Shown: positions 33,139-43,367, counted from the stretch's first letter. The stretch is 64,000 nucleotides of DNA from Brachypodium distachyon (GCF_000005505.3 NC_016133.3:11036001-11100000), one strand, 5' to 3'. A program made the numbers and translations. The notes: generated from the sequence alone by a model not told the origin.

Positions 33139-35048
33139 AGCGGCGGAGCCTGACCCTCAGGTGATGCCGCCGATGCATACCTCTCGAACTAGTGTAGCCG
33201 GACAGACCCCGTGTGTAAACCACTGGTTATTGTGAATAAATATAAGTATTTCGTTCCCGAGCTTTAAAGTTGCCTTGCTTATTTGCATATTCTTCCTTCT
33301 CCTGTCTCCTGCTTTAGGTGCACAAAAGTGTCTTTCCATACTTGGTTCTGAGCAGGGGGCTGCTGGAGCCTCGAAAACATAAACTCGTTGCCGGATCGTT
33401 CCGGCACAGGACATGCAGTTGGCGGGCTTCCCGCAACATGCATCACGGGACGTGCAGTTGCCGGGCTCCCCGCAACGTGCACCGCGCAGTCGCTGCGCCT
33501 GGGAAATGAAATGCTCACATCCAAGTTTGGCATCGACCCTTTTGTGCCCGGGGGTTGGGAGGCAGGAGGTTGGTTATCCGTGTTGCTTTGTGTATTTTCG
33601 TGAATTTCGAAAAAAAATTGCAACACCTTAGGCCTGATAAGAATCTAACCTGCAGGAAAAGATGGAATCTTATGCACTATAATGCCCGTGGGCTGCCCAC
33701 GGGTCGCGGCATGCAGCGGTGCCTTGTGGTGCGGGACGACCGCAACACAGGGGACTCACCGCACTCCGAGGCTCCTCACTCGGGAGGGCGCCGCCACGGG
33801 TGCCACGGCAGCTTGGCGTGCGGGGTGGCGGAGACTGTGGCACATTTCAAGGGAGGGATGCCACGGCGCCGACGGGTGCACGGCCGCAGTGCACTTGTCG
33901 CATCCGTCCATAAGGCACCTCCGCAAGGAGCAGGGGGCTGCTGCGGAGACACTATGGTGGTGCATGCCATCCGCGCCTTGCGCCGACGGGTGCACCATCA
34001 TAGTGCCTCATTTTTCAGGCGCGGGTCATTGCGAGGACGCTGTGATGGCGCCAGTGCCGGCGCCCGCTGCCTGTTCCGGCCCATCACCGTGTCCCTGCCA
34101 CGGCCCTCGAGCAGTTTTGCTCCCGGGCAACGAGGGTTGCTGCACCCCTCGGGATGAGCTCTCCAAAAAAACCAGGTCTCCTCGGATGCGGGGGCTGTCG
34201 CCGGGAGGCTATAACTTCCTCGCCACCCGCGCCTGCCGCACCAGGTGAGGTGCAGCTGGCGGCGAGGACGTTATAGCCGTCTTGCGGCAGCTCCCGGGGC
34301 GGAGTCCTCTTAGGCCAGGGTTTCCCCCCCGAAGGCGAGGGTTGTTGCATGAGGGCGGGGGTAGCATCGTCGTTGGCGCTCGCCGGTGGCGGCGATCCTG
34401 CCTCGGCATTTCTGCCGCATCCCTCAAAGCAAATTTCCTTGAACAGGTACCCGCGGATGGGTCCCTACTAAGGCAGTGCTCCAGGCGCACTTTTCCGGCA
34501 AGCGTCCCGAAGCATCGGACTGGACGAAAAAGCTAAGTGCTTGAACATGAACGTTGAACTCGCTAGGAACTGAACGTAATTGTGCACTGTCTCGCCGGGT
34601 GTGGCCCCTGATCCTGCGCGTGGCCGGAGTGTTAGGAGGATGCTTGCGGGGGGAGTGCGCTCCCCGTGTGGCTCCCGGGTCCGTCCCGGGAGGGCATGGC
34701 TTGGAGTAATTACCCTGCAAGTGGAGTGGCTCGCCGCTACCGCTTGACCCCAGGTCGGCGCTGCGGGTCCGTCCCGAGTCCCTGGTCTGGTCAAGGGTGA
34801 GGCGTGCGAGTCCCTGGCAACACGAGGCACAACACGCAAAGGCTACGGGAGCTGCCCCGCGAGGTAGCCCCGGGAACAAGGAACCAGAATTAAGCAAATT
34901 AAGGAGCTAGATTAACTGAGTACTGAATGGTTACATGGGCTAATCGAAGTATAATTGTTCAAACGGCGCCAAGCACCACACTTGCAGGAAAGGACAAACA
35001 AAGGAAAATACATTGTAAAGCAGCAAGGACGGCTGGGTGCTGCGGCAA
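33139..35048 (+). other. Tat-3 long non-coding region after pol
   Basis: It begins like the Tat-2 region after pol (AGCGGCGGAGCCTGACCCTCAGG) and then follows, inverted, the Tat-4 region 27243-29371. It includes TGCGGGCTTCCCGCA-type repeats at 33415-33490 and about two units of the ~115-bp repeat at 33860-34000. No frame is supported by homology. It is GC-rich, so long frames occur by chance on both strands. Confidence 0.55.
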
Positions 35049-35972
35049 CTAGTTGCCAGCGTCTTCGGCCGGGGGCTCAGCGGACGGTTTAGGCTCCGTC
35101 TTCATCGGCATCCGCTCGACCACTTCTTCGACGAACTCGCGCACTGCTTGGGTGTGTGTGGGCTCGTCCTCGCTGTCTGACCAAGCGTCCATCAGGGACT
35201 CGAAGGGAAACTCCGGGTCCGGGAGATGAATCCGCAGAAGGATTGTCCCGACAACCTCCCGGGCACAATCGGCGACCTCGTTGGCACCGTACTGGGCGAT
35301 CCAGACGTCGAGCACCCCAAGCTTCCCCACCAAGTCGGAGAAGAAGGGGATCAAAGTGGAGACGTCTGTGCAGTCCACCGCCGCGGCCTGCAGCTCGAAC
35401 TTGGGCAACAGGTCGCGTAGCGCCTGGGCGATCTTCAGCAGCTTCTCGGTTTCTATTTGCCGCTACCCAATCAGCGTGCCGTGACGGAGTCGAGCGTCGT
35501 GCGTGGCCTTTTTGGCTTTGCGGACGTTGTCTTCCAGCGCCGCAAGCTCTGCGGTCTTCACCGTGATCTCATTGCTGGCCTTGGCGAGCTCCTCCCGGAC
35601 GGCAGCCAGCTCGGTCTCAAGCCTGGCCGCTCTGTCCTTGGCGGAGCCGAGTTGGATTTCGTGCCGAGCCGCTGCTCCCACCGCGTCCTAGGTAGCCTTG
35701 ACTTGCACCTCCAGCATGACATGAAGGCCCTGAATCTCGCCGCGATAGTTGGCGATCAGGTTGCTCTTCTCGTCCAGCCGGGCTTGGGCCGTCGCAAGCA
35801 CCCCGGCATGCTCCTTCCTTGTTGCCTCGAGGGTTGCCGCCATCGAGTCCAGCTCCCCCTGAAGCTTCATGCGCTGGGCCACCAGCTGCCCGTGGAGCTC
35901 GGCCTTCGGGACCACCGGCACCTCGGCGTCCTCCAAGGCTTGCCGGGCGAGGCGCGCCTCCTCCCTGGCGAG
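35049..35972 (-). pseudogene. Tat-3 antisense gene, C-terminal coiled-coil half
   Basis: On the minus strand from about 35972: heptad-rich, Glu/Lys/Ala-rich sequence (EEARLARQALEDAE, LEATRKEHAGVLATAQARL, LETELAAVREELAKASNEI, LAALEDNVRKAKKA) that looks like a long coiled coil. A more globular end follows (LPKFELQAAAVD, LVGKLGVLDVWIAQYG), then the acidic tail (SDSEDEPTHTQAVREFVEEV) ending at 35049. In-frame stops lie near 35689 and 35464. The tail matches the end of the Tat-4 antisense gene (27030-27170), which links this coiled coil to the same gene family. The N-terminal domain is missing and the sequence abuts LTR at 35973. Confidence 0.7.
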
Positions 35973-36866
35973 CAGCAGCCATGAGCAGCCCGGCAAGCTA
36001 CCAGCCCGGAAGGACTAGCGGGACTTCGGGGAATATTCCCGCCTGGGCGCCTCCCGGGAAGCCGCTTCCCGGGAGGGGGGTTTCTGGGTGCGTTGGACCT
36101 GGGCGCTTCCCGGGGAGCGACGTGCCGGGATAAGGGGTTCCCGGGCGCAGGCTCCCGCCTCAAGGGTGGGGCCAAGCGAGCAGAGCAACAGCACCACACG
36201 GACGCATGGCGGGCGTTGGGTGCGCGCCTCACCAGGGCGAGGAGTGAGGCGCACGGCTCATTAAATGAGCCGACAGGAGGGGCGTTACCCGTCCAAATCA
36301 GGTGAACAGTGGCTGTCCAATCCTACCCTAGGGTTCTAGACCCCTAGCAGCGGAGGTGGCGTCCATGCGTGCCACCAGCTCACCGAGAGGGAGTTGTATG
36401 CCTCCCCGTTCGACACTTGTGATGCATGCGCCGTGGCACCTGTGGCATCCCCTTGAGTATAAAAGGAGGACCCCCGCCGACAGTCAAAGGGTTGGACGAT
36501 CACTCGGTTTTGACAGACTCACAGTTCACAACTAGCCCTAGCCCAAGAATAGCAAGTAGCATTTAGCAAGAAAAAAGAGAGTGCCCGGGGACCCTCCCCC
36601 GGCAAGGTGTAAACACGTGATCCATAATCAATACTAGTTCAGACAGGCAGGACGTAGGGTTTTACACCTTCGGGTGGCCCGAACCTGGGTAAAAAACGTG
36701 CGTGCACGCGTTCTTGGTTTATGCGCACCTCGGGTACATCACTTCGCCGGTCACGAAAGACCATCGGCCACGCCGGCGACCGCCGGAGCGATCCCTGACG
36801 CCCCTGCTGAACCTAAAAGGGGACCGTGACCGCACGCCCCCGGTGTCGGAGCCCCGTGAGACGACA
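35973..36866 (+). repeat. Tat-3 3' LTR, lacking the first ~85 bp
   Basis: From AGCAGCCATGAGCAGCCCGG it tracks the 5' LTR (22711 onward) to the end GTGAGACGACA at 36866, followed by ATCTT. The TATA box copy is at 36458-36464. The missing start was removed by a deletion that also took the Tat-3 segment between the antisense gene and the LTR. Confidence 0.88.
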
Positions 36867-36871
36867 ATCTT
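36867..36871. repeat. Target-site duplication ATCTT, right copy (Tat-3)
   Basis: It matches 22621-22625 exactly and restores the reading of the interrupted Chr-5 RT sequence (…SKI|DLRSGY on the minus strand). Confidence 0.92.
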
Positions 36872-37112
36872 AGAAAAGATACAAGGTCCCTCCAATTGAT
36901 CAAATAGATCATTGATTATAGGTAAGGGGTATTTGTTCTTTATAGTCACCTTGTTTAGCGAACGGTAATCGATGCACATCCGTTGGCTCTTGTCTTTCTT
37001 TTCCACGAATAACATGGGTGCTCCCCAAGGTGATGAACTCGGGCGGATGAAACCTTTTGATAACTGCTCTGCAAGTTGCTTCTTCAGTTCCTTCAACTTC
37101 TCCACAGCCAAC
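36872..37112 (-). pseudogene. pol: Chr-5 RT, N-terminal part
   Basis: On the minus strand: [68 protein letters not shown]. It is the direct upstream continuation of 22625-21381, separated only by Tat-3. Homology to Chr-1 ends at about 37112, so the protease and gag of Chr-5 are gone and CACTA-type sequence follows. Confidence 0.85.
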
Positions 37113-37184
37113 TGCTTGGATGTTAGCGGGAACGGAAAAACTAGCTAGCAAAGGCTATCGCAACGAGCCTCACCACAACCACAG

Positions 37185-37440
37185 GTTCCCTTGCAATCAA
37201 CAGCCGCCCGGCACTATGTACCATGGATACTACTGTTGTCACATCCTTATGGAGAATGCCAGCCTCTTCAAACCTAAGAGGAAAGGGTCAATCACGGCTT
37301 TGGAAGAGTACTGTCGGCCCCGGATGGATAATGTACACAGACCTAAATGGCTCTTGTATAACATTCAGAGGGAGCTCGCCCATTTCATCAACTAGGAGGT
37401 AATCAAGCCGAGTGGGGACTTCTCCAAACGCGTGGAACCC
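37185..37440 (+). pseudogene. Ulp1-like (C48) cysteine protease C-terminal fragment in CACTA-1
   Basis: After a plausible splice acceptor (CCACAACCACAG at 37184) the frame reads QQPPGTMYHGYYCCHILME, then RPKWLLYNIQRELAHFIN, a TAG at 37393, and EVIKPSGDF. This resembles the end of plant transposon-borne Ulp1/SENP-like proteases, where a Q-P-P-G-x(3)-C/H-GYY motif carries the catalytic region. The Cys expected before GYY appears as His, so it would be inactive. Some grass CACTA and Mutator-like elements carry such a domain. The upstream catalytic His and Asp are not present. Identification rests on motif memory only. Confidence 0.5.
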
Positions 37441-37694
37441 GTGGTTACTAGGGTTCACCCACAATATTAGCTTCAAACTTGACATTGCTATGAAATTCTT
37501 AAACTTTGTAATTAATGTCGTGAAGTGAACGCTGCATGAGATATATTTGTATGCTTTGAATAATGTGGTTGTAGTTTTAGTTCCGAAATATATGTGCTGT
37601 TCATATGCTGTTATTTCTGTTCATATATGTGTTGTATAATATGTGTTCTAGAATAAACAATTTAATTATTCTTTTAATTACTGAAAACATATAA

Positions 37695-37964
37695 GTGTTG
37701 GTCACGGGACCGACACTGATAGAACACGACGACCGACAGTGATGATCCCCATCATCATGTTGGTCGCCGAAACGTGACCGACACTGATGATGGGTGTCAT
37801 CACTAATGGGTGGGTCGCTCGCCACTGATGATGGCATCATCACTAACGGTTGGACCGCCCCCACTGATGATGGGCTTCATCACTGGCAGGAAGTTAGTGG
37901 CGGGCGCCCCGACCATTAGTGATGCGCTTTTCGACCGACATTGATAAGCCTTTCTGTAGTAGTG
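37695..37964. repeat. CACTA-1 subterminal repeats and terminal inverted repeat
   Basis: Repeated blocks of CCACTGATGATGGGC..CATCACT with GGTCGC/GACCGC spacers occur at about 37770, 37825 and 37860, preceded by variants near 37700-37760 (CCGACACTGATGATGGG). Inverted pairs (GATGATGG..CATCATCA) are frequent. Such arrays bind the element's own protein in En/Spm-type elements. The terminus is CTGTAGTAGTG at 37964. Confidence 0.7.
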
Positions 37965-38088
37965 TGGCCTCCTGGATGCTACGTGTGACACGCCTTATAA
38001 AGGAGTGTCAGAGATAAGGATCTGCGCTGACGCGTTTTAGTTTTGTGTCAATGGGGAGATTACAATAGTAATGGATTCTGTAGTAGTG
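37965..38088 (+). mobile_element. Terminal remnant of another CACTA element
   Basis: This 124-bp stretch ends ATTCTGTAGTAGTG at 38088, nearly the same terminus as CACTA-1. It holds an inverted pair (GTGACACGCC and GGAGTGTCA) and GCTGACGCG, unlike the CACTA-1 subterminal repeats. CACTA-1 therefore seems to have inserted near the end of an older CACTA element, of which only this end is visible. Confidence 0.5.
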
Positions 38089-38099
38089 CACTACCGGAA

Positions 38100-38690
38100 A
38101 ACATTGCGTTGCCGGCGGCAACCCTCTTTCCGACGGCTTTCTATCGAGCCGCCGGCAAAGAAGCCCACGGCATAGGATGGGCCGATGGAAAAGCCCACGG
38201 CATAGGATGGGCCGCCGGCAACGACTACGTAAGCCCGTCAGCAAAGAAAGGCCCACGGCAAAGAAACCCTGCACGTGGGCCCGCGTGCGCGGTTAACGGC
38301 GAGCGAAACGGCCGGCGGAAAAAAAATATCTTTGTCGGCGGCCACCGAGAAATGCCGCCGGCAAAGCCCAAACTTTTCCTGCGCGTATCGTTCAAATTTA
38401 GACACCAGCGCGAACGAAATTTAAAGCAAAAAAGGAAATTACTCTTTGCCGGCGGCCAGGAGGAAAGCCGCCGGCAAAGGCCCCATCCGAATTAAACCAC
38501 AGAAAATAAAAAAAACCTAATTACTCTTTGCCGGTGGCCACGAGGAAAGACCGCCGGCAAAGCCACCATCCGAATTTAACCATACAAAATAAGAAAACTA
38601 AATTGCTCTTAGCCGACGACCTCGATAAATAGCCGCCGGCAAAGGTTGCATTGCCGAAGGCGCATACAATAGCCGCCGGCAAAGATTTTT
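38100..38690. repeat. CACTA-2 left subterminal repeats (GCCGGCGGC / GCCGCCGGCAAAG)
   Basis: TTGCCGGCGGC and its reverse complement GCCGCCGGCAAAG recur about a dozen times with variants (GCCCACGGCATAGGATGGGCC twice in tandem at 38161-38215; GGCGGCCAGGAGGAAAGCCGCC near 38450). Many pairs are inverted and can fold back. The motif order (in TIR-proximal DNA, then again just before the gene at 52374) is typical of CACTA protein-binding arrays. No gene is present. Confidence 0.78.
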
Positions 38691-39027
38691 TTTCCTTTTT
38701 TTGTTTGTTTGTGATGTAAATCAACCATATTGTAAACACATAGAGCAATATATATTGTTGTTTAGACTGAACCCAATTTGCACTTATAAAATTTAGTTTC
38801 CAAAATCCTAAATTTGCATGGCCGGGAGTTAATTAGTTACGACCGGTTCATCGACGCATGAAATGACGAAACAAATGGTTTCCCCGCTTTCCCCTTGTGC
38901 ATGGTGTGCCATGTATATGTAAATGAAGGGTGTGTTAATGGTAAAATCAAATATAGCCCTGATGTGACACTTCCTTTGCAAACAATACTAGCGAATGTGC
39001 ATGAATGTTCCGCACCTGAGGGGAAAA
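38691..39027. other. AT-rich spacer in CACTA-2
   Basis: Nothing recognisable beyond a TTTTTTTCC tract and a short AT-rich stretch. The few open frames are short and lack homology. Confidence 0.4.
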
Positions 39028-40283
39028 GTCTCAATTATTCAGACCGACGGGACATAATTTAGTCGGTCCATGGGGTAGATGTTTGCCTTTTCATGTTGAT
39101 ATGTCCTAATACAACACTATGATATAGTAAAGTGACATGAAAACCCATGTTTTGGTGAAAAGCTAGTAACAAAGCACTAAGGAACAGTAAAACCCAAGCC
39201 CTAGTGACGAAAACACGCAATTCAGACCGAGGGAGAAGAATTCTGTGAGGGCTTGGGGTAAATTTTTTGCTTTAATGTGCCCATGTGGTAATAGAACACT
39301 AAGTAAGAGCAAAACATCAGGAAAACCAATGTTTTGGTGAAAAGCTACCCCGTAGACGCCACGAGGCCCGCAGGAGGGCGCGATGCCTCAAATCACACGA
39401 CGAATGGTCTAGAGAACTGAAATCTTGGATGATGTCATAAAATGGGTCCAGAAATATGGTGTTAAGAGGAAAACACAATCCAAGTATCTGAGGTTGCACT
39501 TCCTTCATAAACTAGACTAACCCGCACGGAAGTTCCGGACTAAGGAGGGAAAAGTCGCAATTCGGACGGACGGAGCAGAATTCTTTGCATGACTTGGGGT
39601 AGCTTTTTTGTTTTTCATGTCCCCATGTGCTAGTACAACACAAATGTAGAGTAAACTAACTTGAGAACACAAGTTTTGGTGAAAAGTTACCCCAGAGACG
39701 CCACGAGGCCCGCAGGAGAGGGCAATACCTCAAATCACACGACGAATGGTCTAGAGAACTTGAAATCTTGTATGATGTCATAAAATGGGTACATAAAGAT
39801 GGTTTTAAGAGGAAAACACAATCCAAGTATGTGAGGTTGCACTTCCTTCATAAACTAGATTAACCCGCACGGAAGTTCCGGACTTAGGGGTGGAAGTCGC
39901 AATTTGGACAGACGGTGCAGAATTCTTTGCAGGACTTGGGTAGCTTTTTGGTTTTTCATGTCCCCATGTGCTAGTACAACACACGTAGAGTAAAGTGACT
40001 TGAGAACACAAGTTTTGGTGAAAAGCTACCCCGCAGACGCCACGAGGGCCGCAAGAGGGGGCGATGCCTGAAATCACACGAAGAATGATCCAGAGAACAT
40101 GAAATTTTGGATGATGTCATAAAATGGGTATATAAAGATGGTGTTAAGAGGAAAACAAAATCAAAGTATCTGAGGTTGCACATCATTCACAAACTAGACT
40201 AACCCGCACGAACGTTCTGGAATTAGAGGGGAAAAGTCGCAATTCGGAAGGACGGAGCAGAATCCATTGAGGACATGGGTAGA
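39028..40283. repeat. ~335-bp tandem repeat array in CACTA-2, first part
   Basis: The marker TCGCAATTCGGACGGACGG or close variants recurs at about 39215, 39552, 39895 and 40228, a period of about 333-340 bp; a diverged unit starts near 39028. Each unit holds GTTTTGGTGAAAAGCTACC, CGCCACGAGGCCCGCAGG, CAAATCACACGACGAATGG and TTGCACTTCCTTCATAAAC. The array is cut at 40283 by Chr-1 and its last unit resumes at 52083. Frames through the units contain stops, so it is non-coding. Confidence 0.82.
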
Positions 40284-42864
40284 TGTAACATCCCAAAATT
40301 TCAAACTTTTACATGTGCATTGCATTCATAAGCATCATGCCACAATTGCATATTTGAATTCAAATTTTGAATCACAAAAGGCTTTAAGATATTTTGTTTA
40401 CATCCCTGTAACCTTTGGATTTTCAAACCAATAGGGTTGATGTATAAGAAGGGTTTAATGCATATCTACGCTATCCCATAATTTTTGGTTAATTATTTGG
40501 AGTTGAAAAAGTATTTTATTTAAATAGTTATATGGCCCTAAAACATTTATAGGGCAAATGTTTTTTTACATATTTTATTTTGAAGAGAAACTACTTCCAA
40601 AAGTTGTATCTTGGTAGAACATGATTTTACAAATTTTCTGGAATTTATTTGGACCAATTTGGAGTTCAAACTCAAAAGATATCAAAGAAATGAGAAAAAC
40701 ATAAAAAAGAAAAGGGTAAAGGAAAAAAAAAAGGGGAGCAAATGGACCAGCCCGGCCATTTTGGGCCGAACCGGCCCAGTCCAACCGCGCCCGACCGCAC
40801 GCGCGCCGCTCCGCTGGCCCAGCCGCCCGCGCACGCGCGCCAGAGCCACCGACAGGTGGGGCCCACCTGTCGGGGTCGTCCCCTACCTCGGGCAAGCGCC
40901 CGAAATCGCGCCGCCGTCCCCGCGCGTGACCGTCGCGCGCCATCACCGGGATCCGCTCCTCCGGCCTTCCATTTTCACAGCCGAGCGCGTCCTTATAAGC
41001 ACCGCGGCCCCCTCCTCGTTTTCCCTCTGCTCCCCCTCGCTATCACCCCGCCAGGCTGCCCCGATTCCTCGTCGAAAAGCTTCGCCGCCGCCGCCGTTCA
41101 CCGCGCCGTCCCGACCCCGCCGGTGAGCATTACCGCCCGAGCTCACAAATTTCTGGAGCGTCTTCCCCTTGCGCTTCGTTTGACGCGCGCCATCTTCACT
41201 CCCGTGCGCTGCAGCTCCCCGCCGACGACCGCCCGGGCCCGCGCCGCGCCGCCCGCCCGTCTCGTCCTAGGCGCCGACCCCGCCGTCCCCGAGCGCCACC
41301 GACCGTGCCCCCGTCACCGCCGTGCCGCGCCGCGCCTCCCCGTGTCCTCCCCGACGCCCGAGGTCCACCTGAACGCCGCCCGCCTCCACGCCCGAGCTGC
41401 GCCGCCGCCTGTTTCCGTCGCCGGAACCCTAACCCGCCGGTGAGCTTTCCCCGATCGATCTCGTCCGTCCATCCATCTCCAACGGTGTAGATTAGATCGT
41501 CCTTATTCACTTAAACCGAACCGGTACCAACGAATAGGAATGTGCCACGTGGCACCCGAGTTATAAAATAAAAATGTAATTTTATTTCCCCGGATTAATA
41601 AAAGGCATTTTTGCAGATAGGCCCCTGTAACTTCAAATGATCACAACTTTAAATCTGTTTGGCCAAATTTAGTGATCCACACCTTTTTGGAATCCTTAGG
41701 AAGTGTAGAATCTTGCGGCACTGTCCAAATTCAAATTTGAATATTTGAATCACATTCAAATTACAGATTAGGGTTTTATACCATTTAAATCATAACTAAT
41801 TATCTAGAAGTCCTTTTTCAATGAAACCAGTGCCCAAAATTTTGTTTTATTTTCCTCTGTCCAATGGGACAGATAAATAAATATTTTGAATTAAATTATT
41901 CTGCAGATGCAAATAAAATCTCATTTTAGGGTTTAAACCCTACCTTTTGCTTTTCGTTTAAAACCCTAATTGCATATGCTTAATTTATTTTATGCTTTGG
42001 TTCAGTAGATCACCCAAATAAAATAAACCAAAGCTCATGTCACATGATTTGCATTGCATCATAGCATACATATTCTTTGCTTGTATGCTGTGTTTTATGT
42101 ATGTGTATGTTTGCTTGTGGGTAAAGTGTACCACCTCTCGAGAGTGTCAAACTAAGTACTTAGCCGTGTCCCTGGTTACGGACAATTATGAGCAACTGGA
42201 TATTGGAGCTGTAAGGAAAGTCTCACTCATTCCAATTTCCTAATAAAACGAATGGATTGTACTGGGTAGGAGCATTGATGTTTCTATTCAATGTGCCTAG
42301 GTTAATAGGAGCATGGGTGTTTCTACCTCGTGTCCAATAGAATTCAAAATTATTTGTCTAAAAATAATAGGATTTGAATAATGATGCTTTTATGCAAAAT
42401 AGCCAAACCCCACTTAGCCAAACTATGCATGTACTTGGTAGGTCCTTTATCACTCTAGTGAGTTTGCCAATACATTCAAATGTATTGACCACGTAGTGGC
42501 TGCAATTAGCAATGCAGGTGGATCCGACGATGAGTGAGGTTCGTCGTTTTGTTATGGGTCATGTACTTACATTCCAACATGCTCTCTCCTCTGGGAGTAG
42601 ATGAGGCCCTTTTACTCTACCTTTCCACTGCAGCTTCATGATACATTGTTATCATGGTTTTGAACATTATTTGTCTATGCTGGCCTAGGAGGTCATGCAA
42701 GTTTGAAAGCACAATTTAAGTTCTGGATGATACGATGTAATAAAGTACTTTTGACCTTTGTATCTTGGTATTACATCTTGAACTGTGTGTGCTAGTCAGT
42801 CAATCCAGGGACTAGCACAAGAAAGCACAGAGATCGAACCCTGGTAAGGGGGAGGATCGTTTCA
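40284..42864 (+). repeat. Chr-1 5' LTR (2581 bp)
   Basis: TGTAACATCCCAAAATTTC to ATCGTTTCA. AT-rich to 40735, GC-rich core with a TATA-like site (40736-41450) ending in AACCCGCCGGTGAGC, then AT-rich to the end. Compared with the solo LTR at 56910-60247, about 770 bp is missing between TGTTTGCTTG and TGGGTAAAGTG (near 42119), with CTTG at both breakpoints. Confidence 0.9.
40993..40999 (+). promoter_or_regulatory. Candidate TATA box of the Chr-1 LTR
   Basis: TTATAAG in GCGTCCTTATAAGCACCGCGG, conserved at 49802 in the 3' LTR and, reversed, near 59534 in the solo LTR. It is followed by a C/T-rich stretch typical of plant transcription starts. Other TATA-like sites in the AT-rich part cannot be excluded. 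Confidence 0.55.
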
Positions 42865-42866
42865 GA

Positions 42867-42878
42867 TGGTATCAGAGC
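42867..42878 (+). other. Primer-binding site of Chr-1 (initiator Met tRNA)
   Basis: TGGTATCAGAGC, two bases after the LTR end TTCA. This is the standard complement of the plant initiator-methionine tRNA 3' end, used by most chromoviruses. Confidence 0.92.
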
Positions 42879-42970
42879 AATGTGTTGCCTGTAAGAACGT
42901 GACCCTAGTTGGATTACGATAAGACAAGACCAAAGACCAAACCTTAGGGTTATTTCTTATCCCTATCTGA

Positions 42971-42972
<2 letters not shown>

Positions 42973-43002
<30 letters not shown>
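42973..43002. repeat. (TA)n microsatellite
   Basis: An uninterrupted TA run of about 30 bp in the Chr-1 leader, followed by a short CATA-rich stretch. 42879-43367 otherwise is AT-rich untranslated leader. Confidence 0.9.
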
Positions 43003-43006
<4 letters not shown>

Positions 43007-43367
43007 CATGTATTTTATTCTTTATCCCTATTCATCTAAATCTTTGCATTTATATCTTGCATAGGCATGACATCTTATTGTTGTATCCCACATAAACACC
43101 AAATACTATGCTTATTACCACATATGCATGTTTAATATATTATACCACATATGCATATTCGATTTTTACACCATATACCACTATAATCATGTTGCCTTGT
43201 TATTCACATATTATTATGTATCCAATTTTATATTTACATTTCCACACTTGATATTAACGTTTATCACTTGATTCCCACCCTACCACTAGTATTTTATTTT
43301 ATTTTTACTTACATTCGACCATTTGATCATGTCACTGATACTCTCTTATCTCCTTTATTTTCTATAG

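Larger units (their letters stand above)
22626..36866 (+). mobile_element. Tat-3: Tat-clade retrotransposon inserted in Chr-5, holding an inverted Tat copy
   Basis: It is flanked by perfect ATCTT duplications, so its outer ends are a true insertion. Own parts: 5' LTR (22626-23602), primer-binding site, gag start (23711-24087), then after the inverted block the integrase C-terminus (about 32993-33138), a long non-coding 3' region (33139-35048), the C-terminal half of the antisense gene (35972-35049) and a 3' LTR lacking its first ~85 bp (35973-36866). The middle 24088-32985 is a reverse Tat copy (Tat-4). The missing gag-protease-RT, and the junctions without target duplications, indicate inversion or recombination followed by deletion. 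Confidence 0.85.
7529..37112 (-). mobile_element. Chr-5: reverse chromovirus retrotransposon carrying large nested insertions
   Basis: Recognisable parts, in minus-strand order from the right: RT start (37112-36872), RT/RNase H (22625-21381), integrase and chromodomain (21378-20196), then the 3' LTR (20172-19617 and probably 9693-7529). The junction between pol and LTR at 20172 matches the one at 49093 of Chr-1. Two large blocks sit inside it: 9694-19616 (LTR piece plus Tat-2) and 22626-36866 (Tat-3/Tat-4). The gag half, the 5' LTR and the element's right boundary are lost at about 37112, where CACTA sequence begins. Pol is disabled in several places. Confidence 0.75.
37113..37964 (+). mobile_element. 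CACTA-1: right-end remnant of a CACTA (En/Spm) transposon
   Basis: It ends AAGCCTTTCTGTAGTAGTG at 37964, the reverse of a CACTACTACAGAAA-type terminal inverted repeat. It is preceded by subterminal repeats (37695-37960) and a Ulp1-like protease fragment (37185-37440). The left part is missing where Chr-5 sequence abuts at about 37112. 37440-37690 is AT-rich without recognisable content. Confidence 0.75.

Noticed and set aside
38100..38690. Regularly spaced palindromic repeats that might suggest a CRISPR array
   Set aside because: Spacing is irregular, units are degenerate and inverted, no cas genes are present, and the context is a plant CACTA terminus.
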